DNA of 64,000 nucleotides from Planococcus maitriensis (GTDB taxonomy: Bacteria > Bacillota > Bacilli > Bacillales_A > Planococcaceae). Location of the stretch: the NCBI RefSeq assembly GCF_003289925.1, contig NZ_QLZQ01000001.1:62001-126000 (forward strand). Reading direction: 5' to 3'. Below are positions 63,101-64,000 of this stretch, piece after piece; the first letter of the stretch is position 1, and each line of letters opens with the position of its first letter. The notes below the pieces were generated by a model, which saw nothing but the letters and a program-made list of their open reading frames with translations, ran no database searches and was not told the DNA's origin. The position numbers and the translations under genes are program-made.

Positions 63101-63275
63101 GCATGGAGAAGATGCCCGCGCCGAACACGAGCGAGCTGCCGCCGACCCACCATAGCGGATGGGTGCGGCTTTTGTCGGTAATGCGCCCGATCAAGAGCAG
63201 GGCGATATAGGAAGCGGCGATGGCCGTCAAGACGGAAAAGCCCACAAAGACCAGGCGCGCGAATTCCAAAGGCAT
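60102..63275 (-). CDS. MHYT-PAS-GGDEF-EAL cyclic-di-GMP signalling protein
   Basis: A 1057-aa membrane sensor. Residues 1-230: MHYT domain with seven helices and the MHF/MHY motifs SMHFIG, MHYTGM and AHYTGM, thought to bind a metal and sense oxygen, CO or NO. Three PAS domains follow (about 270-370, 390-490, 515-620). GGDEF domain (about 640-790) has intact RFGGDEF; EAL domain (about 810-1045) keeps EALLR, NVSARQF, EITES, DDFGAGYSS and KIDKSL. So both synthesis and breakdown of c-di-GMP are possible. ATG 63275 has AAAGGA at 9 nt; earlier in-frame starts are not used. Confidence 0.94.
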   Translation of the reverse strand: MPLEFARLVFVGFSVLTAIAASYIALLLIGRITDKSRTHPLWWVGGSSLVFGAGIFSMHFIGILTHHSAAPVQYDPLLLSVSFIGAVGATVPAFYILRLPDPPKSRLVLSGFSIGFGVLFMHYTGMAAAQAVGTPSFHVTPFALSVLVAFGFSLVALRIFSRNREAPESARRKLASATILGAMISAAHYTGMEAVSYSEMPTGPHSFSNMGLAFVVSALILLMLAIAGYLAYLDQKQLMNEQRYLKKIRESERRFRRLAELSPEAIAIHSNGRLLFVNQACLNLFGETDAEKLIGTDVLAYVHPDYRELAKSRIQSMNRGHSTQPAEQIWITPQGEARDVEVTGMGIEFEGNSASQLLIRDITEQKQINRELELNRQRYESLFHNNPDGIFSMDASGCLIDVNDSLVRLLGYTREELTETTFHKVVESCHLSATEAKFRLALEGVTQNYETVGIHKSGRRVSLRITNMPILIDGTVTGVYGIAKDISAEKRALVLLAESEEKYRSLFDYNLDAVFEMDREGRFVNANAMTEQLSDYRLDELIGLDFTPLIAEQVERVQGFFASALNGEAVNFEQRIRRKDGDILEVDINAVPKRRNGEIDGVFAIVRDITEKKSNEQEINRLAFTDQLTGLPNRHWFYQNIRNVLARTEEHQQKIAVLLVDFDDFKSVNDLLGHFGGDQFLKIVANRIHSCLGPDDTISRFGGDEFIIVSENTGEPQAHALAQAILQVMREPVQLLGQEFSVTLSIGIAVQTGCESDGEELIKEADFAMYAAKQNGKNNFQVFTRELDSLMTRRSQMEQALKKALDEQQFALHYQPQVNLASGEVIGYEALLRWQSPYGNVPPSEFIPIAEETGLIVPIGEWALRQACRDAKEFRALGHAAENISVNVSARQFKDPDFSEKVRAIFEQESADPRRFEIEITESVMLDIERSARIICELKALGLRIAIDDFGAGYSSLNVVKNVEIDTLKIDKSLIDEVLINRRNLFILAAIIEVGKNLDARIVIEGIELEEQAELLQPFGIVGQGYLFSRPLPPGSLDAFLSEPDYNAASTSAKPLE

Positions 63276-63437
63276 GAAAAACAGTCCTTTCGCAATCATG
63301 TTGTGGGGACTATTATACCTCACTTGAATAGCAATAAAGTACAGAAAAAATATCCATAAGTATTATATTTTAAGAAATTTATGGCAATAAACAATGAAAA
63401 ATAAAAACGGCTGCATGCGGCGAAAACCGTCAGGCAG

Positions 63438-63785
63438 TTATCCGTTTTTCCGTTGCCGCAGATAATCGATGGCGTTGGTGATTTCCTTGACGACTTCCAT
63501 CTTTGTGCCCGTTCCTTGGATGCGCCGGCACCAGATGAAGGCAGAGACTGGCGTAGCGGGCGGATGCTCGATGACGAGAATGTCGTAAGGCGGGACTTCC
63601 GTTCCTGCTGTAGGAACAAAGTAAGCTGAGTAGAGCGTCGTCTCGACGACCGTCCGGCGAACGGGATAGTCTTCACCGAATGTATCGGGATTCAATTCCT
63701 TTATGCGCGAGAGGTCGGGCTGGTTTAATGGCGGTATATAGTTGCACCTGTCTTTCTGTAGAATTTCGTTTGGGTCTTTGTCCAT
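63438..63785 (-). CDS. Hypothetical protein
   Basis: A 115-aa soluble protein. Segments such as VVETTLYSAYFVPTAG, IWCRRIQGTG and a short lysine-rich end are seen; no family recognised. ATG 63785 has only a weak ribosome site; an in-frame ATG at 63815 is possible. Confidence 0.6.
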   Translation of the reverse strand: MDKDPNEILQKDRCNYIPPLNQPDLSRIKELNPDTFGEDYPVRRTVVETTLYSAYFVPTAGTEVPPYDILVIEHPPATPVSAFIWCRRIQGTGTKMEVVKEITNAIDYLRQRKNG

Positions 63786-64000
63786 ACCCGATACCGAAAA
63801 ATGTATGCGAAGCACCGCGGGTTTTTTGGGGTGTTATCCAAACAGCGCTGCCTTCGGGTCTTCGCCGGGATTGTGGGCAACCATCGCATGCGATTGGCCG
63901 CGATGATGGGAAGGGGGCGATGCGCCGGGCAACCGGCTAGTCCCTTTCAGCCGGCTGCACATTTCACTTGCATTTTCCTTGTGAAAAAGCGCCCAGCATG
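63786..64000. other. Structured GC-rich stretch at the window edge
   Basis: Holds short inverted repeats (AGCCGGCT and its loop partner AGCCGG near 63928-63957) and a 42-codon minus-strand ORF (63834-63962) of unproven value. No family recognised. Confidence 0.4.

Noticed and set aside
63786..64000. Possible riboswitch upstream of the last gene
   Set aside because: I compared it by eye with c-di-GMP, ydaO, ZTP and yybP-type consensus cores and saw no match.

Overview
This window looks like a chromosomal segment of a Gram-positive Bacillota of the Planococcaceae type (Planococcus or Planomicrobium-like; genus uncertain). The grounds are strong AGGAGG-type ribosome binding sites, a YtvA-type LOV-STAS photoreceptor, an S8 protease anchored by three cell-wall-binding type 2 repeats, Gram-positive lipoproteins, many small membrane proteins and a moderately GC-rich backbone. 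No rRNA, tRNA or CRISPR array was found.

Layout. 1-22 kb is ordinary backbone: a partial M28 peptidase, a DUF5996 gene broken by an in-frame TAA, the S8 protease, GNAT acetyltransferases, the LOV photoreceptor, a DJ-1/PfpI protein, an Rrf2 regulator in operon with a thioredoxin-reductase-like flavoprotein and a methyltransferase, three paralogous small membrane proteins, a TetR/SDR divergent pair, and GMP reductase (guaC). 22-24.6 kb is a scrap zone: a truncated DUF817 gene, a second decayed guaC copy with a clean 513-bp internal deletion, and an IS200/IS605 element ending in that pseudogene. Its TnpB looks intact, but its TnpA has lost both HUH histidines.

24.6-41.0 kb is an AT-richer defence island. 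It holds a small orphan protein, a BglII-like restriction endonuclease with a probable frameshift, and a tightly packed four-gene operon: a 1063-aa UvrD/AddA-like helicase with a novel N-terminus, an 869-aa AddB-like protein keeping the Fe-S cysteines but no visible nuclease core, a 62-aa protein, and a 474-aa second UvrD helicase. Convergent to it is a Sau3AI/MutH-type restriction endonuclease with its m5C methyltransferase and a Vsr mismatch nuclease. Divergent from those is a three-gene GHKL-ATPase cassette. I cannot place the four-gene helicase operon or the GHKL cassette in any named system, and they are the best candidates for undescribed biology here.

41-64 kb returns to backbone: a MazG-like pyrophosphatase overlapping a PLD-nuclease/DEAD helicase, a glutaredoxin-like gene under a CsoR/CstR-type operator, a lipoprotein nuclease with calcium-binding loops, a ferredoxin-reductase-like gene behind a Fur box, a UlaG-like metallo-hydrolase, an aldo/keto reductase, a HAD hydrolase, an ABC-F protein preceded by a 44-codon leader ORF and an attenuator, a LytTR regulator carrying an ABC-like domain next to an ABC exporter, an alpha/beta-hydrolase lipoprotein, an interrupted Bacillales intergenic repeat, a flavin monooxygenase and a 1057-aa MHYT-PAS-GGDEF-EAL cyclic-di-GMP protein. 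Most genes are separated by clear intrinsic terminators.
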